Position numbers and translations under genes: made by a program. Below are positions 38,366 to 45,908 of a DNA stretch of 64,000 nucleotides, piece by piece. Origin of the DNA: Shewanella sp. SR44-3 (GTDB taxonomy: Bacteria; Pseudomonadota; Gammaproteobacteria; Enterobacterales; Shewanellaceae); assembly GCF_014163735.1 (NCBI RefSeq), contig NZ_JACJDV010000011.1, positions 36,302-100,301 on the forward strand, given 5' to 3'. Each line of letters starts with the position of its first letter. The first letter of the stretch is position 1. The notes under the pieces are model-generated. The model was not told where the DNA came from. It saw only the letters and a program-made list of their open reading frames with translations, and ran no database searches.

Positions 38366-39863
38366 AAACCTTTTCCTTAAGGTAATTTGTGACTAATCGC
38401 TCTGCTACTTCCCAATTCGATTGCAACAAAGGGTAATTTTGAAGTGTGTCTTTAACTCGCTCCCGAGTGATACCGTTAGCCAACAACACTTCCGTGAGAT
38501 CAATTACGACCTGATTTAAATCTGATTCAGCTGTCTGCAAAGCAACTATTGATTCCGCATTCCCCACCAGCTCGGCATGTAGCGCATCGATAGGTAAGCC
38601 TGCAGCGATTAACCGAATACAGCGCTCAAACCCCTCTTTAAACTCAATCGGTAGACATTTTGAATAAGCTTGAAATACTGGGTGGTCTATATTCGGTTTA
38701 AAGTGTATTTTTCCTTCTACTTGTACTCTATTCCAAATGGGGTGCATAGTGCTTTCAACCAGTCTTTGACCTCTACTTCGATAAGTCCTTTTCGACGTTC
38801 CAACAAAACGCTCAACCACTCGCATAAGTCGCTCTCGCACTAAAGGAGGTAATTGTGCCGATGACTTCTTCACGTCAATTTTCCATTGAGAATCCATTGT
38901 ATTAGGAATATCGATAGCAATGCGGCTTAATTTCGTTAATTCTGTTTGCTTCGCAAGCCCAAGCCAGCTACCTGCTATTATTAGCCTATTTTCTCGATAG
39001 ATATATAATCCTTGAGATTTTAGGTGCCCTTCAGGTCCGCCAAGCTCATCCCAATCTGTTTGCGACATTTTTTTGTAATGTGGAATAGTGTAACTACGAA
39101 TACGTACATCACCGTTAGATAAATGAATTGTATCTTCTGGATCTTTCTGAGTTGCTGGATGAGATGAGGCCGTGGGATCTAAGGGAGTAAGCTGACGAGC
39201 ATTAAGGCTCAATTGAATTTGCGGTTTATTGCTTTCAAGAAATCGATGAAAAGTAAGTCTTAAATGACGTTCAGCAAGAGAGAATTCTGCATTCATATTC
39301 TCGGTTATCTTAGCTACCGAGCCAACTTCTCCGACTAGACGATCTAACTTTTGCCAGACTACAACCGTCCCCTTATCTTCAAGTAAATCATAACCTAATT
39401 GATTCTCAAAATGATCAAATACCTCTAAAGTCCATGAGTTTGTTTTAGCGACTAAATCTAAGTCCCACCGGGCACAAGAACTAATACCGTCACGTTTGCT
39501 CATTACAGTAAGTGAACGACATTGAGAAAAACTCGCACTTTTTAAACCAAGACCAAATCGTCCAAGTTCAAAAGGTTTCCTCTCAATAGTAGGGCTTTTA
39601 GACCCTAACCTCATAGCTTCTAACAACTCTCCTTCAGTCATTCCATGCCCGTTATCCGCAATAATAACCGATGGATTATTAGAAACTGAATCGACAACAA
39701 GACGGATACAATTAGCATCAGCAGAAATGGAGTTATCTATTATATCAGCCAACGCAGTTTTAAGGCTGTAGCCAAAGTCTCTATGCCCTTCAATCAGTGA
39801 TGAAGCATAAGGAGTTGCATCTACGTGGCGAACAGAGTCATATTTGTTTGAGGTCATATCCAT
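38358..39863 (-). CDS. GHKL (MutL/MORC/HSP90-like) ATPase
   Basis: The 501-residue protein has a complete GHKL site near the N-terminus: N-box ALADIIDNS with Asn44, G1 DNGHGM (70-75) and G2 GRFGLGLKSAS (101-111). This Bergerat fold dimerises on ATP binding in MutL, HSP90 and MORC proteins. The C-terminal half is helical with no known motif. It is first in the operon, followed by the Z1, PD-(D/E)XK and AIPR genes; overlaps of eight bases link the first three. The ribosome binding site is weak, and ATG at 39857 is an alternative start. Confidence 0.85.
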   Translation of the reverse strand: MDMTSNKYDSVRHVDATPYASSLIEGHRDFGYSLKTALADIIDNSISADANCIRLVVDSVSNNPSVIIADNGHGMTEGELLEAMRLGSKSPTIERKPFELGRFGLGLKSASFSQCRSLTVMSKRDGISSCARWDLDLVAKTNSWTLEVFDHFENQLGYDLLEDKGTVVVWQKLDRLVGEVGSVAKITENMNAEFSLAERHLRLTFHRFLESNKPQIQLSLNARQLTPLDPTASSHPATQKDPEDTIHLSNGDVRIRSYTIPHYKKMSQTDWDELGGPEGHLKSQGLYIYRENRLIIAGSWLGLAKQTELTKLSRIAIDIPNTMDSQWKIDVKKSSAQLPPLVRERLMRVVERFVGTSKRTYRSRGQRLVESTMHPIWNRVQVEGKIHFKPNIDHPVFQAYSKCLPIEFKEGFERCIRLIAAGLPIDALHAELVGNAESIVALQTAESDLNQVVIDLTEVLLANGITRERVKDTLQNYPLLQSNWEVAERLVTNYLKEKVYE

Positions 39864-40041
39864 TGATTCACAACTTTATTTGCCAGTGTATCTTATGTTT
39901 TGCAGCCTATCACCATTGCCTATTATGGCCAACAATTCTTCGTGAGAAATGTAAGCGAACCTATGATTTGCAATACTTTTTACCTCTATTCACAAGAGGA
40001 AATCTATAATATATATTCGTAGTAATATTTACTTGTTTAAT

Positions 40042-40284
40042 TCAATCTAAAGTCGACGTGAAAATAACTAAGAAATTACCAAGTTCACAATGCAAATCCC
40101 TTTCTTCTATCCTTTCTAAGATCCAATCTTGCACTTCACTCTCTACCCAGGCAACAGCTCTCAAGCCTAGGCTTACAGGCTTTGGAAATTGGTTTTCGGC
40201 TATGTAGTTGTAAACGGTTGATCGCCCTAGGCCGGTGCAATCCATCACTGCTTTTAATTTGATTAGCTTTTTGTTAGGTAACAT
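40042..40284 (-). CDS. AlpA family DNA-binding regulator
   Basis: The product of 80 residues carries an excisionase/MerR-like winged helix with LIKLKAVMDCTGLGRSTVYNYIAENQFPKPVSLG...AVAWVESEVQDWI, the AlpA signature. AlpA of prophage CP4-57 activates an integrase gene, and AlpA-like genes mark P4-type islands. Start 40284 has AGGAG seven bases upstream; an in-frame ATG at 40314 is possible. No integrase is visible here, so this may be a stranded island gene. It lies upstream of the defence operon on the same strand. Confidence 0.8.
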   Translation of the reverse strand: MLPNKKLIKLKAVMDCTGLGRSTVYNYIAENQFPKPVSLGLRAVAWVESEVQDWILERIEERDLHCELGNFLVIFTSTLD

Positions 40285-40736
40285 TTCTGAGCTCCTGGTT
40301 ATTGTCTCATTCAATAACCAGTGCCAGTAATTTTTAACTCGCTGCCGCCTCCTTCAACATCCTTTCACATCAGCCGAGGCTGACGAGCCTTCATGGACGA
40401 CTTTGGTTTACACAGAAGGCAGCGTGTCGGAGAGACAAGCATCATGGTTAGCCAGTACTACAAGGTTCCTGTTAAACACCTACTTGCTTGAGCTGTTATA
40501 GCTAATTGCTAACCCCAAACCCACAAGGCAGACTATGGCTACTTGGTGAGCAGACCATCAGCCTCATGGCCGCTCTTTGGCGTCTGATCTACATGGAAGT
40601 GGGAAATGCCATTAAGATAATCGGAACATCATTGACCATGCCATCGCGGCATTTGTGAGTCCTTTCACATCAGACGGGGCTGCCGACTTAAGTTTAAATC
40701 AAGTGCCATGAGTTTCTGCAGCACACCTAACAAAAC
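40285..40736. other. AlpA upstream region with spaced direct repeats
   Basis: No convincing gene is present. TCCTTTCACATCAG...GGCTG..GA occurs at 40360-40386 and again at 40660-40686, exactly 300 bases apart with three mismatches over 27 bases. A minus-strand fragment at about 40539-40625 reads without stops for 28 codons, but its origin is unknown. Confidence 0.55.
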
Positions 40737-40886
40737 ACTTTTACGCGCGTAAAACTGCCACAAATCACACTTTTATGCGCATAAAAGTGCGAGCTTAAAC
40801 ATTTTATGGCGCATAAAAGTGCGAGCTTAAACATTTTATGGCGCATAAAAGTGCGGACTTACACATTTTATTGCGCATAAAAGTGT
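40737..40886. repeat. five palindromic units at 32-bp period before the DUF4143 ATPase gene
   Basis: Centres fall near 40746, 40778, 40810, 40842 and 40874. The second unit is a perfect palindrome whose 20-base core is ACTTTTATGCGCATAAAAGT; the first reads ACTTTTACGCGCGTAAAACT with one mismatch. Later units have one extra base at the centre or lack part of the left arm, and the linker GTGCGAGCTTAAACATTTTA recurs. The array ends about 53 bases before the ATPase start, over the expected promoter. Confidence 0.85.
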
Positions 40887-40938
40887 GGTCATTGCTATAC
40901 TCTTCGCTATAAATGCACCCTCTCGGTAAAAAGCAAAG

Positions 40939-42252
40939 ATGCAGCGTACGTTATTAGACTCATTGATAGCATGGAAAAATCAGCCTATGCGTAAACCATT
41001 GCTGATTGATGGTGCTCGCCAAACGGGTAAAACCTTCTTACTGAAAACGCTTTTCGGTAAAACATTTACCCATGTATTGCGCATAGACTTTCTGGAAAAC
41101 CCGGCCTACAAAGAAGCCTTCGATGGCTCACTTTCGCCAGATGAGTTATTGATGAACCTTGAGCTTATCACCAACCAATCCTTTAACCCCGAAACAGACT
41201 TACTGATTCTGGATGAGATTGGCGAGTGTGAACGCGCTGTTACTTCTCTTAAATATTTTGCAGAAAAAGCACCGACCTACTTTGTTGCAGCAAGCGGCTC
41301 AAACATAGGTTTGCTTAACACCTTTCCGGTTGGCAAGGTCGAGCAATACAATTTACGTCCTTTGACCTTCCAAGAATTTATTTATGCATCCAAAGAAGCG
41401 CCCTTGATCAAGGCATTTGATACACAAGTGAACTCGCCTGCAGCCCACAGCAAATTAATGGATAAACTCACGGATTATTTTTTTACTGGCGGTATGCCTG
41501 AGGCTGTTGCCGCCTGGTATCAATTCAAAGATATCAGCATTTTGGAACGCGTTGAAAAGGTGAATAAAATACATTCTGACTTAGTCGCTGGATACCAACG
41601 TGACTTTGGTAAGTATGCCGGTAAAGTGGATGCGACCCTGATAGAATCCGTTTTTAATAGCATCCCAGCGCAGCTTTCTTTGGTGATGGATGATTCTGTT
41701 AAACGCTTTAAGTTTAAAAACGTTCACGAGCGTAAATCTCGCTACAGCGATTTTGAAACGGCTATTCACTGGCTAAGATGCTGCCGTTTAGCCCTAGCTA
41801 ACTACGCCATTGAAGGCACAGCCAAAGCGCCACTTGCCGCCTACAAAAAAGACAATAGGGTTAAGTTGTTTCTGTTTGATGTGGGCTTGCTTAACCATAT
41901 GCTCCGCTGCAGCTATAAAGAAATAAAGCAACAAAGCTATGAGTACAAGGGCTACATTGCTGAAAACTTTGTCCAACAAGAGCTCACCGCCATGGGCGTT
42001 GACCCGAGTTACTCTTGGAATGATGCACGAGCAGAAGTCGAGTTCATTGTCTCAAATGATGAAGGTGCCATTTTCCCAATTGAAGTAAAAAGCGGTAAAC
42101 GCACGCGCGCTAAATCGCTGGCATCCTATATAGACAAATGTGCACCGAGCAAAACATTCAAACTAACTGGCACCCAGGGTTCTTCAGCATTAGAGCAAAC
42201 CAATATAGTGATGCCGTTATATTACACCCAATACTTACCTTCAAAATGGTAA
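40939..42252 (+). CDS. AAA_14 / DUF4143 family ATPase
   Basis: The 437-residue protein has Walker A GARQTGKT (25-32), Walker B LLILDEIGE, a SGSNIGLL sensor segment and the DUF4143 C-terminal domain. Its end contains a PD-(D/E)XK-like core, AEVEFIVSND...PIEVKSGK. Such proteins are abundant in bacteria and archaea but poorly understood. The five-palindrome array directly upstream probably controls it. Codon use and DUF4143 genes in general suggest mobility, and a truncated ERCC4-like gene lies immediately downstream. Confidence 0.88.
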   Translation: MQRTLLDSLIAWKNQPMRKPLLIDGARQTGKTFLLKTLFGKTFTHVLRIDFLENPAYKEAFDGSLSPDELLMNLELITNQSFNPETDLLILDEIGECERAVTSLKYFAEKAPTYFVAASGSNIGLLNTFPVGKVEQYNLRPLTFQEFIYASKEAPLIKAFDTQVNSPAAHSKLMDKLTDYFFTGGMPEAVAAWYQFKDISILERVEKVNKIHSDLVAGYQRDFGKYAGKVDATLIESVFNSIPAQLSLVMDDSVKRFKFKNVHERKSRYSDFETAIHWLRCCRLALANYAIEGTAKAPLAAYKKDNRVKLFLFDVGLLNHMLRCSYKEIKQQSYEYKGYIAENFVQQELTAMGVDPSYSWNDARAEVEFIVSNDEGAIFPIEVKSGKRTRAKSLASYIDKCAPSKTFKLTGTQGSSALEQTNIVMPLYYTQYLPSKW

Positions 42253-42316
42253 CTGAAATCTCCATCCTAAATTTAACCAGCCACACAGGGTTAAATTTTC
42301 ACACAGGCTTTTACAT

Positions 42317-42430
42317 CACTTCAACAATGTTGAAGCTGTGTTCATCGCTTCAGAGGCGGCATTAATGCAAGTTGATGGTATAGGCAAGCAGAAAGCCAAA
42401 AAGATCCGTGAAATCCTAACCCACAGCTGA
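42317..42430 (+). pseudogene. 3' remnant of an ERCC4/HhH-type nuclease gene
   Basis: A frame ending at the TGA 42428-42430 encodes HFNNVEAVFIASEAALMQV followed by DGIGKQKAKKIREIL. This is the helix-hairpin-helix end of ERCC4/Mus81-type nucleases (consensus G-x-G-x-K-K-A-x-x-I). The frame is open further left but the matching region is only about 37 residues and there is no start. The 5' part is missing, apparently replaced by the DUF4143 block. Confidence 0.65.
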
Positions 42431-42437
42431 ATTAAAC

Positions 42438-42464
42438 AAAAAAAGACGCCGAGGCGTCTTTTTT
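42438..42464. terminator. bidirectional terminator at the island/ilvE border
   Basis: AAAAAAGACGCC pairs with GGCGTCTTTTTT around a short loop, with A and T runs on both sides, so it can end ilvE transcripts and the ERCC4-like remnant alike. Confidence 0.88.
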
Positions 42465-42478
42465 GTGTTAGGCCTAGG

Positions 42479-43570
42479 TTATTTTGCTAGCCTTGGCACT
42501 TGTTTTACCCAACCTTCTGGTGCAGGGCTGTTACCTTTTTGCAAGTCAGTGTAGAGCTTGTAGATGCGCTGCGTAAACGGGCCAACTTTGCCATCACCCA
42601 CAGTCACAATACGGCCATCTTCAAAAATGTATGAGCCAACAGCTGATACCACAGCTGCGGTGCCAAAACCGCCGGCCTCAACGATGTCGCCAGACTCAAT
42701 ATCGGCGATAAATTTATCCAACATTACGGTTTCTTGCCTAACTTCACAGCCTAATAAATGCCCGAGCTCGAGCATGGATTTTGAGGTGATTGATTGCAAT
42801 ATGGTATCGGTAAAGCTTGGGATGATCACTGTGCCATCTTTAAGCACGTGAAAGTGATTCATGGCGCCCACTTCTTCAATCTGAGTATTGCTGGCATCAA
42901 GATACAATACTTGAGCTGCACCGTATTCGGCGGCGGCTTTACCGGCTCGCAATGACGCCGCATAGTTACCCGCCGCTTTTGAGGCGCCAGTGCCACCCGC
43001 TACCGCGCGGTGAAACTTCTTACTGATAAGTAAACGAATAGCATTGTTTACGCCTGTGGCATAGTAAGCGCCGCTTGGGCTCATAATGACGCAGAAGGTG
43101 TATTTCTGGCTTGGGCTCACTGACAATCTGTCTTCGGTTGCAAAAATAAATGGCCGAATATACAAACAGGCGCCGTCTTGCTGTGGGAACCACAGTCTAT
43201 CCACATCGATCAGTGCATTAATTGCCGCCAGTTGCATCTCTTCAGGCAGATTAGGAATACAGACGATATCCGCTGAACGATTCATGCGCTCGGCATTCTT
43301 GTTCAATCTAAAAGTATAGATTTCACCGTCTTGATGCATAAAGGCTTTGGCGCCTTCAAAAATGGACTGCCCATAATGCAGCGACATAGCACCAGGCGCC
43401 ATCTCGAACGGGCCATAAGGCACAATACGCGGATCGCGCCATTCACCGTCACTGTAATCCATCATAAACATGTGATCGGTTCTTAAGCTGCCAAAGCCCA
43501 AATTACCTTCTGGAATAAAAGCTTGTGTACGACGCTCTGAAACTGGTTTTAAGTTATATTTTATGTCCAT
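42479..43570 (-). CDS. ilvE: branched-chain amino acid aminotransferase
   Basis: IlvE is the PLP enzyme making leucine, isoleucine and valine from their 2-oxo acids. The 363 residues show the fold-type IV motifs LHYGQSIFEGAKAF, LYIRPFIFA, AGGTGASKAAGNYAAS with the PLP lysine, and EVGAMNHFHV. Its length and motifs fit the BCAT group with eukaryote-like sequence rather than the 309-residue E. coli IlvE. It is about 20 kb from ilvGMDA, so it is not in that operon. Confidence 0.94.
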   Translation of the reverse strand: MDIKYNLKPVSERRTQAFIPEGNLGFGSLRTDHMFMMDYSDGEWRDPRIVPYGPFEMAPGAMSLHYGQSIFEGAKAFMHQDGEIYTFRLNKNAERMNRSADIVCIPNLPEEMQLAAINALIDVDRLWFPQQDGACLYIRPFIFATEDRLSVSPSQKYTFCVIMSPSGAYYATGVNNAIRLLISKKFHRAVAGGTGASKAAGNYAASLRAGKAAAEYGAAQVLYLDASNTQIEEVGAMNHFHVLKDGTVIIPSFTDTILQSITSKSMLELGHLLGCEVRQETVMLDKFIADIESGDIVEAGGFGTAAVVSAVGSYIFEDGRIVTVGDGKVGPFTQRIYKLYTDLQKGNSPAPEGWVKQVPRLAK

Positions 43571-43698
43571 TGCATACCACCTTTAAGTCTATGCTTGCAG
43601 CCTATGGAGGCTTGATAATAAAGTCAAGCAATCGGCTTAAAAGCGCGGATTAATAAGCGTCACGCCCAGTGCACAATCTGTTGCCGCTGGTATCTAAA

Positions 43699-44049
43699 TT
43701 AAGGCTTAATCGCGGCAATCACGGATATTTCTACCTTATACTCAGGTTCTGCAATGGCGGCCTCAACACAGGCTCGAGCTGGCGCACACCCTTGTGGCAC
43801 CCAGGCATCCCAAACCAAATTCATCTCATGGTAGTCTTGCATGTCCTTGAGGTAGATGGTGGCCGATAGCATTTGCTCACGGTTACTGCCCGCTTGCAAT
43901 AATAAGACGTCGACCTCTTCTAGCATGGTGCGTGTTTGCTCAGTAATATCGCTGAACTTATCTTTGGCAACTTGACCACATAAATAGACGCTATTGTTAT
44001 GGATAACTATGCTGCTCATGCGGGCGCTAACATCAAGACGTTGGATCAT
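43699..44049 (-). CDS. RidA family protein
   Basis: RidA proteins hydrolyse reactive enamine/imine intermediates formed by PLP enzymes such as threonine dehydratase. The 116 residues include [16 protein letters not shown] and [16 protein letters not shown], where the Arg corresponds to the catalytic Arg105 of RidA. The sequence resembles the YoaB subgroup more than RidA itself. Being next to ilvE fits a role near branched-chain amino acid metabolism. GGAGAAAAC precedes the ATG. Confidence 0.88.
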   Translation of the reverse strand: MIQRLDVSARMSSIVIHNNSVYLCGQVAKDKFSDITEQTRTMLEEVDVLLLQAGSNREQMLSATIYLKDMQDYHEMNLVWDAWVPQGCAPARACVEAAIAEPEYKVEISVIAAIKP

Positions 44050-44354
44050 GTTTTCTCCAATAAATTCGGTAAATTAACAGTTTGAATTTGAGTCTATCAA
44101 ATGCTTTGCTATAGACACCAAAGTTTATTCAGCAGATAGGGATATCAAAGTAAGGAAGCAAAAGCCCAGCCCAATATGCATAAAAAATGCGCAAAAAGTC
44201 ACAACTACGACGCCGAAGGCACTGGCCAGCATCGAAAACACCACTAATTAAGTATTTTATTGAGTTTTTTTTACCTGCAGGCAGCTAAAGGCTATTACTA
44301 ACGCCTAAGTCACTGTTAAAATCGGCATTCCATCCAGAAACTATAGGACTCCCC
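44050..44354. other. RidA-zapB intergenic region
   Basis: About 305 bases between divergent genes. I see no gene, tandem repeat or clear operator. CTATAGGACT a few bases before the zapB ATG contains its likely ribosome binding site. Confidence 0.4.
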
Positions 44355-44555
44355 ATGAGCCTCGAATTACTGTCCCAACTGGAAACCAAAATCCAGGCCA
44401 CGCTTGAAAACATTGAGCTACTAAAAATGGAGCTTGAAGAAGAAAAGCAAAAGAGCCAAATCTTGGCTGAAAAGAATCAAAAGTTACAACAAGACCTCAA
44501 CTCTTGGAGTGACAAGGTAAACGGTCTTGTTGGCCTGCTTAACAACGAAATCTAA
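44355..44555 (+). CDS. zapB: cell division protein ZapB
   Basis: ZapB is a small coiled-coil protein that joins ZapA at the Z ring and links to MatP. The 66 residues are one continuous coiled coil starting [14 protein letters not shown] and ending [16 protein letters not shown], matching the ends of E. coli ZapB. It is shorter in the middle than E. coli ZapB (81). Its last four bases overlap the convergent gene. Confidence 0.85.
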   Translation: MSLELLSQLETKIQATLENIELLKMELEEEKQKSQILAEKNQKLQQDLNSWSDKVNGLVGLLNNEI

Positions 44556-44761
44556 ACCGCACTCGTTTGCTGTTGAGATTCAATTAATGCATTAAGCTCA
44601 CAAATAGCCTGCTTCACTTTTGGCAGGCTTTTTTTCGGCAGTAAAAAACGGCCTTTCTCAAATTCCAGTCGCCCCAAATCTTGTACCCAGACTACACCCG
44701 TTAAAAATATCCGCGCATGCTTTACGATGAGCTTAGGCGCATAAACAGGAAACATCCTCAT
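44552..44761 (-). CDS. conserved hypothetical protein
   Basis: This 69-residue protein starts [19 protein letters not shown] and has [24 protein letters not shown]. It is basic, with no membrane segment. GGAGG lies four bases before the ATG. I recall similar proteins of unknown role in Shewanella. It overlaps zapB by four bases on the opposite strand. Confidence 0.7.
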   Translation of the reverse strand: MRMFPVYAPKLIVKHARIFLTGVVWVQDLGRLEFEKGRFLLPKKSLPKVKQAICELNALIESQQQTSAV

Positions 44762-44975
44762 ATAACCTCCGTATCAATATTGTCTGCATTGCTCCCTTGT
44801 AGGCTTATTCATCTCTAACCCATTAATTCATCAATGCAGGGCGCAGACAAGCCATTTAAAGGTAACAAGTCAGTTGACTAACATCCTGTTTGACCATGGG
44901 GTTTAAGCTAGAGTTCATTTTTAGCGGTATTTTTTGCTCTTTTTATCCTCATAAAAAATAACGTAAAATTGACGC

Positions 44976-45004
44976 TTGCCAATTTTTTGACACTCTGCTA
45001 AATT
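44976..45004 (+). promoter_or_regulatory. promoter of the candidate small RNA
   Basis: TTGCCA (44976-44981) and TAAATT (44999-45004) are separated by 17 bases. They match five and four consensus positions. Transcription would start near 45011. Confidence 0.5.
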
Positions 45005-45010
45005 ACACTG

Positions 45011-45081
45011 GTTACTCAGGGTAAAAACGAGTCATTTGACTCATCTCCGTATTGTCTCTTTTGAGCATACGGTTTTTTTTT
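45011..45081 (+). ncRNA. candidate small RNA
   Basis: A sigma-70 promoter-like pair upstream and a terminator hairpin CCGTAT...ATACGG (45047-45072) followed by nine T define a roughly 70-nt transcript. A second hairpin GAGTCA-ttTGACTC precedes it. No coding frame of note lies inside. The gene is not one I recognise; it does not look like Spot 42, which sits near dsbA in E. coli. It may also be a stand-alone terminator. Confidence 0.5.
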
Positions 45082-45101
45082 GGCTTTTTTTGGCCAACAA
45101 A

Positions 45102-45121
45102 AAAGGCGCCTAGGCGCCTTT
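45102..45121 (-). terminator. terminator after dsbA
   Basis: AAAGGCGCCTAGGCGCCTTT is a perfect palindrome followed on the minus strand by a T run. It lies 19 bases after the dsbA stop. Confidence 0.88.
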
Positions 45122-45140
45122 AGTGATTCAGTATAGCTGG

Positions 45141-45752
45141 TTATTTGAGCTTAGCTAAATGATAAGCAATGGCTATCACTTCATCAAAAGATTTAACCGC
45201 ACCTGTTTCAACACGGTATTTTCCGTTAACCACCAATGATGGTACGCCTGATAATTTTGCATTTTCAGTGTCACGCTTCATTTTTGACATTTGAGCGTTC
45301 ACCATGAATGAATTGGCCGCAGCATCAAAATCTTTGCCTTCAATGCCATTAGCCACAAACAAGGCGCGCACATCATCGCGATTGACTAAGCGCTTACGCT
45401 CGTCATGAATGGCGGTAAATATTGCCGCTTCCATTTTTTCATCTACGTTTAACTGATGAGCAACAGCATAGGCACGAGATAATTCAACACCCATTTCACG
45501 ACCAATAAACTCAACATGTGATTGGTTAAATGCTACGCCTTCTGGCAGAGTCTGTTTGATCTTTGGCACCACAGTTTTAGAAAAGTTGTAACAGTGGCCG
45601 CAAAAAAATGAGAAAAACTCAGTAATTTCAGGTTTTTCTGTAGCAGGGCCCTCGTTAATAACAGTGTAATGTACGCCTTCTTTATAATCGGCGGCCAAGG
45701 CTGACAGTGGAGCGAGTAGTAGCGCTGCGGCCATAAGTAATGCTTTTTTCAT
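45141..45752 (-). CDS. dsbA: thiol:disulfide interchange protein DsbA
   Basis: DsbA oxidises cysteine pairs in proteins entering the periplasm and is reoxidised by DsbB. From ATG 45752 the 203 residues begin with signal peptide MKKALLMAAALLLAPLSALA. The active site is CGHC (in SFFCGHCYNF), unlike CPHC of E. coli DsbA, and the cis-proline loop is GVPSLV. GAAGGAAG precedes the ATG; an upstream start at 45773 is less likely. It follows srkA on the same strand, as in E. coli. Confidence 0.94.
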   Translation of the reverse strand: MKKALLMAAALLLAPLSALAADYKEGVHYTVINEGPATEKPEITEFFSFFCGHCYNFSKTVVPKIKQTLPEGVAFNQSHVEFIGREMGVELSRAYAVAHQLNVDEKMEAAIFTAIHDERKRLVNRDDVRALFVANGIEGKDFDAAANSFMVNAQMSKMKRDTENAKLSGVPSLVVNGKYRVETGAVKSFDEVIAIAYHLAKLK

Positions 45753-45908
45753 GTAACTTCCTTCTTTATTCAACGCTAAAATGTCATGGTTTGTTATCTA
45801 AGGTCTTTGGAGCTTTCAAGATAAATTTTTCAAACCTTATCATAATCCTAAACTTAAGCTAAGCTCAATCACCAAACATGAAGTAAGTTTAACCAAGTGT
45901 TTCTGTCA

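Larger units (their letters stand above)
44762..45140. other. intergenic region with candidate small RNA and dsbA terminator
   Basis: These bases hold the promoter of the 69-residue gene, a candidate plus-strand small RNA (45011-45081) and the dsbA terminator (45102-45121). No protein gene is visible. Confidence 0.5.

Noticed and set aside
40737..40886. CRISPR array
   Set aside because: The 32-bp spacing repeats linker sequence as well as palindrome, so there are no unique spacers, and no cas genes are near.
45011..45081. Spot 42 RNA
   Set aside because: dsbA lies near spf in E. coli, but this sequence shares no recognisable Spot 42 segments.
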